From Inquilinus sp042743185 (GTDB taxonomy: Bacteria; Pseudomonadota; Alphaproteobacteria; DSM-16000; Inquilinaceae), in assembly GCF_042743185.1 (NCBI RefSeq), contig NZ_JBHYMS010000010.1, positions 1 to 64,000 of the forward strand: a stretch of 64,000 nucleotides of DNA. Reading direction: 5' to 3'. Under the pieces are notes generated by a model, which made no database searches, had not been told where the DNA came from, and was given only the letters and a program-made list of their open reading frames with translations. Shown here in pieces: positions 24,594-32,674 of the stretch; position 1 is the stretch's first letter; every line of letters begins with the position of its first letter. The position numbers and the translations under genes were made by a program.

Positions 24594-25208
24594 ATGGCGC
24601 GGGCCTGGGTCCGGCTGCCGTCGGGCAAGCGGCTGGATCTGCTCAACCCCACGCCGTTCGACTGGGACGACCGCGACCTGGCGCTGGGCCTCGCCCGGAC
24701 CTATCGCTGGGGCGGGCATTCGGCGTGGCCGCTGCCGCTCTCCGTCGCCCAGCACTCGCTGGCCGTGCTGGCGCTGTGCCGGGCCTGGGCGCCGGTGCCG
24801 CTGTCGCCGCTGGCCGAGCTGCGCGAGCTGCTGCACGACGCCGATGAGGGACTGCTGGGCTTCGATCCGCTGTCGGTGATCAAGCCCTTCCTGGGTCAGG
24901 AGTTCCGCGACCTGGCCGCGCGGCTCGAGGACACGGTGTTCCTGCGCTACGGCCTGCCGCGCTGGACGGCCGAGCAGAAGGCCTTCCACAAGCGGGCCGA
25001 CCGGGTCGCCGCGGCCAGCGAGGCGATCCATGTCGTCGGCTGGACCCGCGACGAGGTCTGGAAGGTGCTGAAGATCCGGTTCCGGCCGGTCGACGACGAC
25101 CCGCTGCTGCCGGTCTATGGCGGCACGCCCTGGGAGCCCTGGGCGCCCGACCTGGCGGCGGAGCGGTTTCTGCAGGAGCTGGGCCGGCTGAAATCGGCGG
25201 CCGGCTGA
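24594..25208 (+). CDS. HD-domain hydrolase (YfbR-like)
   Basis: This 204-residue HD-domain protein has metal ligands in SVAQHSLAV (His), LLHDADEG (His-Asp) and HKRADRVAAASE (Asp). This order is seen in YfbR 5'-nucleotidase-like proteins. The N-terminus ARAWVRLPSGKRLDLLNPTPFDW is characteristic of alphaproteobacterial members. The ATG at 24594 has GGAGGG 10 bp upstream; the ATG at 24570 is an alternative. The substrate is not known. Confidence 0.85.
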   Translation: MARAWVRLPSGKRLDLLNPTPFDWDDRDLALGLARTYRWGGHSAWPLPLSVAQHSLAVLALCRAWAPVPLSPLAELRELLHDADEGLLGFDPLSVIKPFLGQEFRDLAARLEDTVFLRYGLPRWTAEQKAFHKRADRVAAASEAIHVVGWTRDEVWKVLKIRFRPVDDDPLLPVYGGTPWEPWAPDLAAERFLQELGRLKSAAG

Positions 25209-25213
25209 GCCGG

Positions 25214-26302
25214 CTATGACAGGTGCGGCGACCGCCGGGCGATGAAGCGCGCCACCGCCGGGCCCAGCAGCACCACCAGGAAGAAGCGCACGGTCTGCAG
25301 CGCCATGACGAAGGGCAGGTCGACATCGCTCGACGCGGCGATGATGGCGATCGAATCCATGCCGCCGGGGCTGGTCGCGAGATAGGCCGTCAGCGGGTCG
25401 ACGCCGAGCGTCCGCACCAGCACATAGGCGAGGCCGCTGCAGAAGGCGATCAGCGCCGCGATCGAGGCCAGGATCTGCGGCAACGCCCGGGCGGCGTGCA
25501 CCAGCACCGACCGGGTGAAGCCGAGGCCGATGTTCCAGCCGATCAGCGCGTAGGCGAGGGCGAGCAGCCATTCCGGCAGCTCGATCTCGATCAGGCCGAG
25601 GGCATGCAGCACCGACCCGACCACCAGCGGCACCAGCATCGAGCCGGCGGGGATGCGCAGCCGCCGCCCGGCCACGGCGCCCAGCCCGGCCAGGGCCAGC
25701 GTCGCCGCGAATGGGCCGGCATCGATCGGCGGGAACCAGTCGATCGCCGCCGGGCCTGCATCGCCCGTATCCACCCAGAACCGTGCGATCAGCGAGGCCG
25801 CGGTGGCGACGCAGACGACGCGCAGATACTGCATGAAGGCGACCAGCCGGGCGTCGGCGCCGAAGGCCTCGGCCATCAGCACCATCGCGGTGGCGGCGCC
25901 GGGGGAGGAGCCCCAGACGCCGGTGGTGCCGGGCAGCACCTGCCAGCGGCTCATCAGCCAGCCCAGGAGGCTGCTGGCGGCCAGCGTCGACAGCACGATC
26001 GCCAGGAACAACGGCCAGTCCTGCAGGAACGACACCAGGATCCCCGGCGTGATCGCCCCGGCGATCAGGCAGCCGATGATCGCCTGGGCGCCGAGATAGG
26101 GCTGGCGCGGCACCCGGATGGTGCCGCCGACGACGCCGACCAGGATGCCGGCCACCATCGGGCCCAGCAGCAGTGCCGCGGGCAGGGCGGCGGCCTCCAG
26201 CAGGCCGGCGACGACCGCCGACACGGCCAGCAGCACCGCCCATTGCCCGGCACGCGGCAGCCTGGCCAGGACCGGCAATGCCGGGCCGTTCACGGGAACC
26301 AC
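25214..26302 (-). CDS. AbrB-family membrane protein
   Basis: This 362-residue integral membrane protein has the duplicated AbrB (PF05145) pattern: two halves each with LLGPMVAGILVG or LRIPAGSMLVPLVVGSVLHALGL, and about ten helices. Homologues are often labelled ammonia monooxygenase or AbrB regulator, without good support; a transport role is more likely. It lies 19 bp after the YecD-like hydrolase gene and may share its transcript. Confidence 0.88.
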   Translation of the reverse strand: MVPVNGPALPVLARLPRAGQWAVLLAVSAVVAGLLEAAALPAALLLGPMVAGILVGVVGGTIRVPRQPYLGAQAIIGCLIAGAITPGILVSFLQDWPLFLAIVLSTLAASSLLGWLMSRWQVLPGTTGVWGSSPGAATAMVLMAEAFGADARLVAFMQYLRVVCVATAASLIARFWVDTGDAGPAAIDWFPPIDAGPFAATLALAGLGAVAGRRLRIPAGSMLVPLVVGSVLHALGLIEIELPEWLLALAYALIGWNIGLGFTRSVLVHAARALPQILASIAALIAFCSGLAYVLVRTLGVDPLTAYLATSPGGMDSIAIIAASSDVDLPFVMALQTVRFFLVVLLGPAVARFIARRSPHLS

Positions 26303-26321
26303 TGCAGCCTCGCTTTCCGCC

Positions 26322-26894
26322 TCAGGGCCGGCCGAGCAGGATGTCCGCCGCCTGGGAGACGATTCCGATGCGGGGCAGGATAGACTCGACGGCGAAGCCG
26401 TGCATCTCCGTCGACAGGCTGGTCATCGCATCTTCGGCGAAGACCACGGCGTAGTTCAGCTCCCAGGCGTTGCGGGCGGTGGATTCGACGCCGAAATTCG
26501 TGGCGATGCCGGCCAGCACGATGGTCGTGACGGCGCGTCGGCGCAGTTGCAGGTCGAGCTCGGTGCCGGTGAAGGCGCCCCAGTGCCGCTTGGTGACGAC
26601 GACGTCGCCAGGCGCGGCCACGCCCTCGGCCAGGTCGCTCCAGCCCGCGGGCAGGCCGCCGGCCGGGCGGGGCATCGGCCGGTCCACCGGCTGTTTCGGC
26701 GCGTCGGCGAAATCCGGCGCCCAGCCGACGCGGACCGGGACCACCAGGGCACCGGCGGCGCGGAAGCGCGCGGCCAGCGTCTTCGCCGTGGCCAGCACCT
26801 CCGCCCCGCCGCGGGGCGCGAGCGGCATGCCGAGGATGCCGTTCTGCAGATCGATCAGGACCAGGGCGGTGCTGCGCGGGTCGAGGGTGGGCAT
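26322..26894 (-). CDS. Isochorismatase-family hydrolase, YecD-like
   Basis: This 190-residue cysteine-hydrolase-fold protein has the Asp of LVLIDLQNGI and the Lys of VVVTKRHWGAF. The usual nucleophilic Cys is replaced by Gly in IATNFGVESTARNAWEL. The same replacement occurs in E. coli YecD and in true isochorismatases. Activity on isochorismate or a related vinyl ether is possible, while amidase activity is unlikely. It is divergent from a TetR gene, which probably controls it together with the AbrB-type gene downstream. Confidence 0.88.
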   Translation of the reverse strand: MPTLDPRSTALVLIDLQNGILGMPLAPRGGAEVLATAKTLAARFRAAGALVVPVRVGWAPDFADAPKQPVDRPMPRPAGGLPAGWSDLAEGVAAPGDVVVTKRHWGAFTGTELDLQLRRRAVTTIVLAGIATNFGVESTARNAWELNYAVVFAEDAMTSLSTEMHGFAVESILPRIGIVSQAADILLGRP

Positions 26895-26979
26895 GGTCGT
26901 CGCCTTTCGCGGCAGGCCGCACCTCTCCGATGCCGCCGGCGGGCCGGGCGGATGGACGGAGGGCGGGCGCATGTGAAAA

Positions 26980-27024
26980 TATGAGGATGGTCTCGCAAAT
27001 AGTTTTATGAGCATGCCCTCACAA
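26980..27024. promoter_or_regulatory. Duplicated TetR operator candidate
   Basis: TATGAGGATGGTCTCGCAA (26980-26998) and TATGAGCATGCCCTCACAA (27006-27024) are direct copies matching at 15 of 19 positions, 26 bp apart. Each is an imperfect palindrome (TATGAG against CTCRCAA). They lie between the divergent hydrolase and tetR genes, and the second overlaps the most upstream tetR start codon. Confidence 0.6.
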
Positions 27025-27639
27025 AAGTCAACCGCTTCCGACGCCACCGTGATGCGCGAGCCCCGGCGCCAGCGCGGCCGCGACCGCGTCGCCGCGCTGC
27101 TGCAGGCGGGGGCGGCCGTGTTCGCCGAGAAGGGCTACGAGGCAACGACGATGACGGAGGTCGCGGCCCGGGCCGGCGCGTCGATCGGCTCGCTCTACCA
27201 GTTCTTCCCGGGCAAGGAGGCGCTGGCCGATGCGCTGCTGGCCGGCTATGGCGAGCAGGTGTTGGCGGGGCTGCAGGCGGTCGAGGCGCAGGCGGCGCAG
27301 CTGGCCGTTCCGGCGCTGGCGGATGCGCTGATCGACCTGCTGGTCGCGCTGAAGGAGGAGCGCGCGGCGGCGCTAGCGCTGATCGAAGCGCGGCGGGACG
27401 TTGCCCAGCCGTTGCGGCTGCGTGATGCCCTGCGTGGGGGCGTGGCCCGGATCCTCGCCCGCCGCGCCCCCGGGCTGGCGCCGGATCGGGCCATGGCCAT
27501 GGCGATCGTCGTGCTGCTGCAGATGAAGGCGGCGGCCGCGCTCGGCGTCGAGCCCGGCCTGACGTCGCGCGCCGCCGCCCTGGCCGAGCTGCGGCGGATG
27601 ACCCGGCTGTACCTCGTCGAAGGGCTTGGTCAGGCCTGA
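27007..27639 (+). CDS. TetR-family transcriptional regulator
   Basis: This 210-residue regulator has its helix-turn-helix at about residues 47-68 (TTMTEVAARAGASIGSLYQFF, then PGKEALADALL). The start is uncertain: ATG codons at 27007, 27013 and 27052 are in frame, and the first two lie inside a putative operator. The last would begin MREPRRQRGRDRV, the usual TetR opening. The gene overlaps the convergent MFS gene by 10 bp. It probably represses the divergent YecD-like hydrolase and AbrB-type genes. Confidence 0.9.
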   Translation: MSMPSQKSTASDATVMREPRRQRGRDRVAALLQAGAAVFAEKGYEATTMTEVAARAGASIGSLYQFFPGKEALADALLAGYGEQVLAGLQAVEAQAAQLAVPALADALIDLLVALKEERAAALALIEARRDVAQPLRLRDALRGGVARILARRAPGLAPDRAMAMAIVVLLQMKAAAALGVEPGLTSRAAALAELRRMTRLYLVEGLGQA

Positions 27640-28970
27640 CGCGGCGGCAGGACGACCAGGCGCAGGGCGATCAGCAGCGCCGTCAGGGCCAGGGCGCCGA
27701 TCATCAGGGTGACGCCGGGCCAGCCCCAGTCTGCCCAGGCCAGCCCGCCGAGCGAGCCGGCGACGCTGGAGCCGAGATAATAGAAGAACAGGTACAGCGA
27801 GGAGGCCTGGGCTCGGGCGTGCTGCGCCCGGCGGCCGACCCAGCTGCTGGCCACCGAATGGGCGCCGAAGAAGCCGAAGGTCAGCACCGCGACGCCGGCG
27901 ACGATCGCCCATAGCGCGTCGCCGCGGGTCAGGGCGATGCCGGCCAGCATCAGCACGATCGGTGCCCAGAACACCCGGCGGCGGCCGAGCGCCCCGGCGA
28001 GATGGCCGACCCAGATCGAGGCGCCGATGCCGATCAGATAGACCACGAAGATCGCCGCGACCATGGTCTGGCTGAGCCCGTAGGGCGGCGCGAGCAAACG
28101 GAAGCCGGTGTAGTTGTAGAGCGTGACGAAGGCGCCCATCAGCAGGAAGCCTTCGAGGAACAGCCAGCGCAGCCCGGGGTCGCGCAGATGGTCGGCGAAG
28201 GCGGCCAGCAGCAGCCGCGGCCGCAGCGGCCGGGGCGTGAAATGCGCCGAGGGCGGCAGGCTGCGCCAGAACAGGACGGCGCAGACCAGGCCGGACAGGC
28301 CGACGACGCCGAGGCCGAGGCGCCAGGAGGCGAGGTCGGTCAGCACGCCGGCGATCAGCCGCCCGCCGAGCCCGCCGAGCGCGCTGCCGCCGATGAACAG
28401 CCCCATCGCCAGCCCGACCGAGCGCGGATGCATCTCCTCGCTGACATAGGCCATGGCGACGGCCGGCAGCCCGCTCAGCGTCAGCCCCATCAGCGCCCGC
28501 AGCAGCAGGAGGCCGTGCCAGGATGGCATCAGCGCCGCCAGCACGGTCAGCACGGCCGAGGCGAACAGCGAGGCCAGCATCACCGGCTTGCGGCCCCAGG
28601 CCTCGGACAGGGCGCTGGCCACCAGCATGGCGAAGGCCAGCGTGCCGGTGGTCAGCGACAGCGACAGGCTGCTCTCGGCCGCGCCGATCCCGTAGGCCTC
28701 GGCGAAGACCGGCATCAGCGGCTGCACGCAGTAGAGCAGGGCGAAGGTGGCGAAGCCGGCGGCGAACAGCGCCAGGTTGGTGCGGTGGAAGGCGGCGGTG
28801 CCGTGCTCGATATAGGCGACGACATCCTCGGCCGCGACCGTCCCGGCCGGCATGGTGCCGGCAACCGATGGAGGTGCGGAACGGCGCGGCAGCGACTGGG
28901 CCGATGATGTCACGAAATCTCTCCGGCCGGGCCTGCGGAGGGAAAGGCGCCCGACCCTCACGGAAAACAT
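27630..28970 (-). CDS. MFS transporter (YnfM/Bcr-like efflux type)
   Basis: This major facilitator protein of up to 446 residues has 12 predicted helices after an N-terminal cytoplasmic tail of about 60 residues. The loop 2-3 motif SEAWGRKPVMLASL and the second-half equivalent are present. The family resembles YnfM, an inner-membrane exporter group. The start is uncertain because the first 40 residues are not typical of the family; a later Met (MPAGTVAAEDV) is possible. A divergent LysR gene upstream is the likely regulator. Confidence 0.88.
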   Translation of the reverse strand: MFSVRVGRLSLRRPGRRDFVTSSAQSLPRRSAPPSVAGTMPAGTVAAEDVVAYIEHGTAAFHRTNLALFAAGFATFALLYCVQPLMPVFAEAYGIGAAESSLSLSLTTGTLAFAMLVASALSEAWGRKPVMLASLFASAVLTVLAALMPSWHGLLLLRALMGLTLSGLPAVAMAYVSEEMHPRSVGLAMGLFIGGSALGGLGGRLIAGVLTDLASWRLGLGVVGLSGLVCAVLFWRSLPPSAHFTPRPLRPRLLLAAFADHLRDPGLRWLFLEGFLLMGAFVTLYNYTGFRLLAPPYGLSQTMVAAIFVVYLIGIGASIWVGHLAGALGRRRVFWAPIVLMLAGIALTRGDALWAIVAGVAVLTFGFFGAHSVASSWVGRRAQHARAQASSLYLFFYYLGSSVAGSLGGLAWADWGWPGVTLMIGALALTALLIALRLVVLPPRQA

Positions 28971-28980
28971 GGTCGTGCCG

Positions 28981-28996
28981 ATTGATAGTGTCCAAT
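28981..28996. promoter_or_regulatory. LysR-type binding site candidate
   Basis: ATTG-N8-CAAT (ATTGATAGTGTCCAAT) is a perfect short dyad in the 58-bp divergent gap between the MFS and LysR genes. TTGATAG recurs at 29013-29019. This is where a LysR protein controlling the neighbour would be expected to bind. Confidence 0.4.
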
Positions 28997-29028
28997 ATGT
29001 TTGACGGCATCTTTGATAGCTTTGGCGA

Positions 29029-29949
29029 ATGATGGAACTGAGGCACCTGCGCTACGTCGTGGCCCTGGCCGAGGAGCTGCATTTCAGCCGGGCGGCGGCG
29101 CGGCTCGGCATCTCCCAGCCGCCCTTGAGCCAGCAGATCCAGGCGCTGGAGGAGGAGCTCGGCGCCCGGCTGTTCGAGCGCAGCAACCGGCGGGTGGCGC
29201 TGACCGAGGTCGGAAGGCTGTTCCTGGAGCAGGCGCGGATCGTGCTGGCCGCCGCCGACCGGGCGGCCGAGGTGGCCCGCCGGGCGCAGCGCGGCGAGAT
29301 CGGCGAGGTCCGCATCGCCTTCACCGCCTCCGCCCCCTTCACCACGCTGATCCCGCAGACCATCTTCGCCTTCCGCCGCAGCCATCCGGACGTGCATCTG
29401 GAGCTGCAGGAGCTGCCGACCCGGCAGCAGATCGAGGCGCTGGCGGAGCGGCGGCTGCAGATCGGCTTCCTGCGCAACCCGACCTACCCGCCGGTGCCGG
29501 ACGGGATCGAGGTGCGCGAGCTGTTCCGCGACCCGCTGGTGGCGGCGCTGCGCACCGACCATCCGCTGGCGGCGGGGGCGCCCGCGCCGCTGGCCCTGGC
29601 CGAGCTGGCCGGCGAATCCTTCGTCTGCTATCCGCGCGACGCCGGCACCAGCCTGTACGACCAGATGATCGGCCTGTGCCGCGATGCCGGATTCAGCCCG
29701 AGATTGGGGCAGGAGGCGCGCGAGGTCTCGACCATTGTCGGGCTGGTCGCGGCCGGGCTCGGCGTGTCGCTGCTGCCCGCCTCGCTGCAGCGGATCCAGG
29801 TCGAGGGCGTGGTGTTCCGCCGGCTGTCCGACCCCGGCGCGGTCACCACCATGTGGCTGACCTGGCGCCGGGACGAGACCTCGCCGGCGGCACGCGCCTT
29901 CATCGATATGGCGACGCAAGTCGATGCATCTTTTAGTAGTAGCCGCTAG
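29029..29949 (+). CDS. LysR-family transcriptional regulator
   Basis: This 306-residue LysR protein has a winged helix at residues 2-60 (MELRHLRYVVALAEELHFSR, ISQPPLSQQIQALEEELGARLF) and a co-inducer domain at about 90-295. It resembles the BenM/CatM-like subgroup that opens MELRHLRYF. It is divergent from the MFS transporter gene. Confidence 0.93.
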   Translation: MMELRHLRYVVALAEELHFSRAAARLGISQPPLSQQIQALEEELGARLFERSNRRVALTEVGRLFLEQARIVLAAADRAAEVARRAQRGEIGEVRIAFTASAPFTTLIPQTIFAFRRSHPDVHLELQELPTRQQIEALAERRLQIGFLRNPTYPPVPDGIEVRELFRDPLVAALRTDHPLAAGAPAPLALAELAGESFVCYPRDAGTSLYDQMIGLCRDAGFSPRLGQEAREVSTIVGLVAAGLGVSLLPASLQRIQVEGVVFRRLSDPGAVTTMWLTWRRDETSPAARAFIDMATQVDASFSSSR

Positions 29950-30094
29950 ATCTAGCCGCATCCCCGGCGCAGCCCGGCCACAATTGGTATGAATTTTCCG
30001 TGTCGGCCCTTCTTTTCGCTGGTGCAGCACGAAGCTTGGTGCGACGCTTCTCCCTGGCGACGTGATTTCCGTCGTCAGTGATCGGAAAGGCGAC

Positions 30095-30271
30095 ATGCGA
30101 CGGGCAACGGCCTGGCATCACCATCCGCTTCCCGGCTCCGACCAGGGGCAGCATCAGCATCGGCACTCGTTCGAACGCCCCTTCGCAGGGGCGTTTGTCG
30201 TTTCCGGCCGCCCGTTCCGATCCCCGACCTGTCCTGTTCCACCCGACCCGACGGAGGGTTCCGGCGAATGA
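30095..30271 (+). other. His-rich short reading frame upstream of phoH (possible leader or chance)
   Basis: An ATG at 30095 with a good Shine-Dalgarno (GGAAAGG) opens a frame starting MRRATAWHHHPLPGSDQGQH, with six His codons in the first 24. The intrinsic terminator at 30174-30203 lies inside this frame, and the stop codon lies beyond it at 30271. A His leader peptide would normally stop before its terminator, so this may be a small RNA ending at the hairpin, or chance. From 29950 to 30094 I see nothing else. Confidence 0.3.
30174..30203 (+). terminator. Rho-independent terminator upstream of phoH
   Basis: Arms AACGCCCC (30174-30181) and GGGGCGTT (30188-30195) form a perfect 8-bp stem with loop TTCGCA, followed by TGTCGTTT. 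No gene on the plus strand ends nearby except the LysR gene at 29949, 225 bp upstream, so the hairpin ends either a long LysR 3' region or a separate short RNA. Confidence 0.7.
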
Positions 30272-30345
30272 GATCTCCCGGTGAAGGGGGCCGCAACTGG
30301 GATCCCCTGTTCGAGGATGCAAGCGAGAGCAAAGGACGACGTTCC

Positions 30346-31047
30346 ATGGCCAAACGCAGCGCTTCCACCGCCCGCATCGTCCCGATCAGCGAGGGCTACG
30401 ACGACGATTTCCGGGAGCAGAGCTACCTGAAGACGGTCAAGCCGCGGACCGCCAATCAGGAGGTCCTGATGAAGGCGATCGAAGGCCATGCCATGACCCT
30501 GGCCCTCGGCCCCGCCGGCACCGGCAAGACCTATCTCGCCGTGTCCAAGGCGGTCGAGGCGCTGACCGCCGAGCGGGTCAGCCGCATCGTCATCACCCGG
30601 CCGGTGGTGGAGGCGGGGGAGAGCCTGGGCTACCTGCCCGGCGACATCAACGAGAAGATGGACCCCTGGATGCGCCCGATCTACGACGCGCTGTCCGACC
30701 GTCTCGGCGCCAAGCAGGTGCGCCAGATGACCAAGGAGGGGATCGTCGAGATCGCGCCCTTGGCCTATATGCGCGGCCGCACCATCTCGCGCAGCTTCGT
30801 CATCGTCGACGAGGCGCAGAACATGACCTTCCAGCAGCTCAAGATGCTGCTGACCCGCCTGGGCTGGCATTCGACCATGGTGATCACCGGCGATCCGGAC
30901 CAGACCGACCTGCTGCCCGGCCTGTCCGGGCTGGAGGAGGCGGCGCGGCGACTGGAGCCGCTGGACGGCGTCGCCGTCGTCCGCCTGACCACCGCCGACA
31001 TCGTGCGCCACCCGCTGGTGGCGGCGATGATGCCGCTCCTGGCCTGA
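30346..31047 (+). CDS. PhoH family ATPase
   Basis: This 233-residue P-loop ATPase of the short PhoH type is similar in size to E. coli PhoH. Walker A is GPAGTGKT (55-62) and Walker B is FVIVDEAQN. The motif YMRGRTISRSFVIVDEAQNMTFQQLKM is strongly conserved in PhoH proteins, which are linked to RNA metabolism and phosphate stress. I chose the ATG at 30346 (AAAGGA nearby), because codons between 30268 and 30345 include AGA, GGA, CGA and AAA, unlike the rest of the gene. Confidence 0.9.
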   Translation: MAKRSASTARIVPISEGYDDDFREQSYLKTVKPRTANQEVLMKAIEGHAMTLALGPAGTGKTYLAVSKAVEALTAERVSRIVITRPVVEAGESLGYLPGDINEKMDPWMRPIYDALSDRLGAKQVRQMTKEGIVEIAPLAYMRGRTISRSFVIVDEAQNMTFQQLKMLLTRLGWHSTMVITGDPDQTDLLPGLSGLEEAARRLEPLDGVAVVRLTTADIVRHPLVAAMMPLLA

Positions 31048-31137
31048 CCGGAACCCCGGGCCGCCCGCCGCCATTAGCTTGTATGGGGGCTGCCGCATCG
31101 TCGGCGGCCCTCGTCACCAGCAACAGCGAGGCCGGCC

Positions 31138-31644
31138 ATGGCGACGAAGACGCTGCACGATCTGTTCCTCAATGAGCTGAGAGACATCTACAACGCCGAG
31201 AAGCAGCTGACCCGCGCGTTGCCGAAGATGGCGAGCGCGGCCACCAACCCGGAGCTGAAGCAGGGCTTCGAGCATCACCTCGAGCAGACCAAGGGTCAGG
31301 TCGAGCGCCTCGACACCGTGTTCGAGAGCCTCGACGCGTCGTCGCGCGGCCAGACCTGCGAGGCGATGGAGGGGCTGCTGGCCGAGGCGCATGAGCTGAC
31401 CGAGCTCGGGCTCGAGCCCGACGTGCTCGACGCCGCGCTGATCGCGGCGGCGCAGAAGGTCGAGCACTACGAGATCGCCACCTACGGCACCATCTGCACC
31501 TGGGCCAAGGCGATGAAGCACGAGAAGGCCCTGAACCTCCTGCTGGAAACCTTGGCGGAGGAGAAGGCGACCGACGAGACGCTGACCAAGCTGGCGAAGA
31601 CCGCGGTCAACATCGCGGCCGCCCAGCACGCCCACGCGGCCTGA
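31138..31644 (+). CDS. DUF892 / YciF-type ferritin-like protein
   Basis: This 168-residue four-helix protein of the YciE/YciF family (DUF892) begins TLHDLFLNELRDIYNAEKQL. Conserved Glu and His residues of the di-iron-like site appear in NELRDIYNAEKQ, FEHHLEQTKGQVERL and KVEHYEIATYGT. Members are stress-induced; the biochemical role is not established. It is preceded by the phoH-like gene and converges with a KGG-repeat stress protein. Confidence 0.9.
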   Translation: MATKTLHDLFLNELRDIYNAEKQLTRALPKMASAATNPELKQGFEHHLEQTKGQVERLDTVFESLDASSRGQTCEAMEGLLAEAHELTELGLEPDVLDAALIAAAQKVEHYEIATYGTICTWAKAMKHEKALNLLLETLAEEKATDETLTKLAKTAVNIAAAQHAHAA

Positions 31645-31709
31645 GACGCGGCGTCCGGCCGGGCCGTCCGCGACCAACGGCGGCCCGGCCGGAATGCGCG
31701 ATCCGGGAC

Positions 31710-31734
31710 AAAAAAGGGCAGGCCCGGCCTGCCC
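31710..31734 (-). terminator. Rho-independent terminator for the KGG protein gene
   Basis: On the minus strand, arms GGGCAGGC (complementary to 31727-31734 and 31716-31723) form an 8-bp GC stem with a 3-nt loop, followed by six T residues (complement of 31710-31715). It lies 28 bp after the KGG stress gene. Confidence 0.85.
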
Positions 31735-31761
31735 CGATGACGCGAACTCAGCGCCGCGGCG

Positions 31762-32073
31762 TCAATGCGGCCCGTGGCCGGAGAGGCCGCCCTTGCGGCC
31801 CGCTTCGGCCGCGCGCTCGCGGTCATTGGCGAAGTTGCCGCCGCTTTCCTGCCCACCCTTGCGGCCCGCCGCCGCCGCCCGGGCCGGATCGTTCTTGAAG
31901 TTGCCGCCGCTGTGCTGGCCGCCCTTGCGGCCGGCGGCCGAAGCGCGGGCGGGGTCATGGGCGAAGTTGCCGCTGCTCATCTGGCCGCCCTTCCGGCCGG
32001 CCTCCGCCGCACGCTCCCGATTGTAGGCGAAGTTCCCGGCGCCGCCCCGGTGCGGAGTCTGGCTGCTCGCCAT
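31762..32073 (-). CDS. KGG-repeat stress-induced protein
   Basis: This 103-residue hydrophilic protein is made of four copies of a 20-22 residue unit with the core GNFxxDxxRAxxAGRKGG. The units start at about residues 13, 35, 57 and 79. The KGG repeat is shared with B. subtilis GsiB, fungal Con-10 and plant LEA-like proteins, and is linked to desiccation and general stress survival. It lacks a signal peptide and membrane segment. It converges with the DUF892 gene, another stress-associated family. Confidence 0.92.
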   Translation of the reverse strand: MASSQTPHRGGAGNFAYNRERAAEAGRKGGQMSSGNFAHDPARASAAGRKGGQHSGGNFKNDPARAAAAGRKGGQESGGNFANDRERAAEAGRKGGLSGHGPH

Positions 32074-32290
32074 GGTCCAAGCTCCCTTGCTGTGGGCTCA
32101 CGTCATGGGAATAGGCCGCAGCGAGGCGAGGTTCCCAATGAAAAATCCTTAACTTTCCACCGGTTCGCCAAGCTTCGCTTACGGGCCTTCGGCGCGACGA
32201 TACGCCTGCGGCAACAAGGCGGTTCCGCTCAGGATTTCAGTTCCGATAGCATACCGTCGGGTTTTGTCGCGGCGGGCGGAGGAACCGGTC

Positions 32291-32671
32291 ATGGTGGCGC
32301 GCGATATGGTGGACGGGGCGTTCCATCCCTGTCCGATCCGGGACGTGCTGGACCGGATCGGCGATCGCTGGAGCCTGCTGGTGCTGCAGACCCTGGCGCC
32401 CGGGGTGAAGCGCTTCACCGTGGTCAAGCGCGAGATCGGCGACATCTCCCAGCGCATGCTGGCGCAGACGCTGCGCCGGCTGGAGCAGGACGGCCTCGTC
32501 TCGCGCACCGTGCATCCGACCATCCCGCCGCGGGTCGACTATGCGCTCACGCCGCTCGGCCAGTCGCTGATGGAGCCGCTGGACGCGCTGGTGCGCTGGG
32601 CCGACCAGCATCACGACAAGGTGCGCGCCGCCCGGATCGCCTATGTGCCGCCGGCCGCGGAGGCCGCCTGA
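32291..32671 (+). CDS. HxlR-family transcriptional regulator
   Basis: This 126-residue winged-helix regulator of the HxlR type has the characteristic CPIRDVLDRIGDRWSLLVLQTL at residues 14-35. The conserved Cys14 is the redox-reactive position in several HxlR members. The recognition region is ISQRMLAQTLRRLEQDGLV. The ATG at 32291 has GGAGG upstream; a TTG at 32264 is an alternative. The target is not known. It converges with a Crp-type gene (3-bp gap). Confidence 0.92.
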   Translation: MVARDMVDGAFHPCPIRDVLDRIGDRWSLLVLQTLAPGVKRFTVVKREIGDISQRMLAQTLRRLEQDGLVSRTVHPTIPPRVDYALTPLGQSLMEPLDALVRWADQHHDKVRAARIAYVPPAAEAA

Positions 32672-32674
32672 CGA

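Noticed and set aside
30268..30345. Upstream start for the PhoH-like protein
   Set aside because: The codons there (AGA, GGA, CGA, AAA) are unlike the rest of the gene, and a ribosome site precedes the ATG at 30346.
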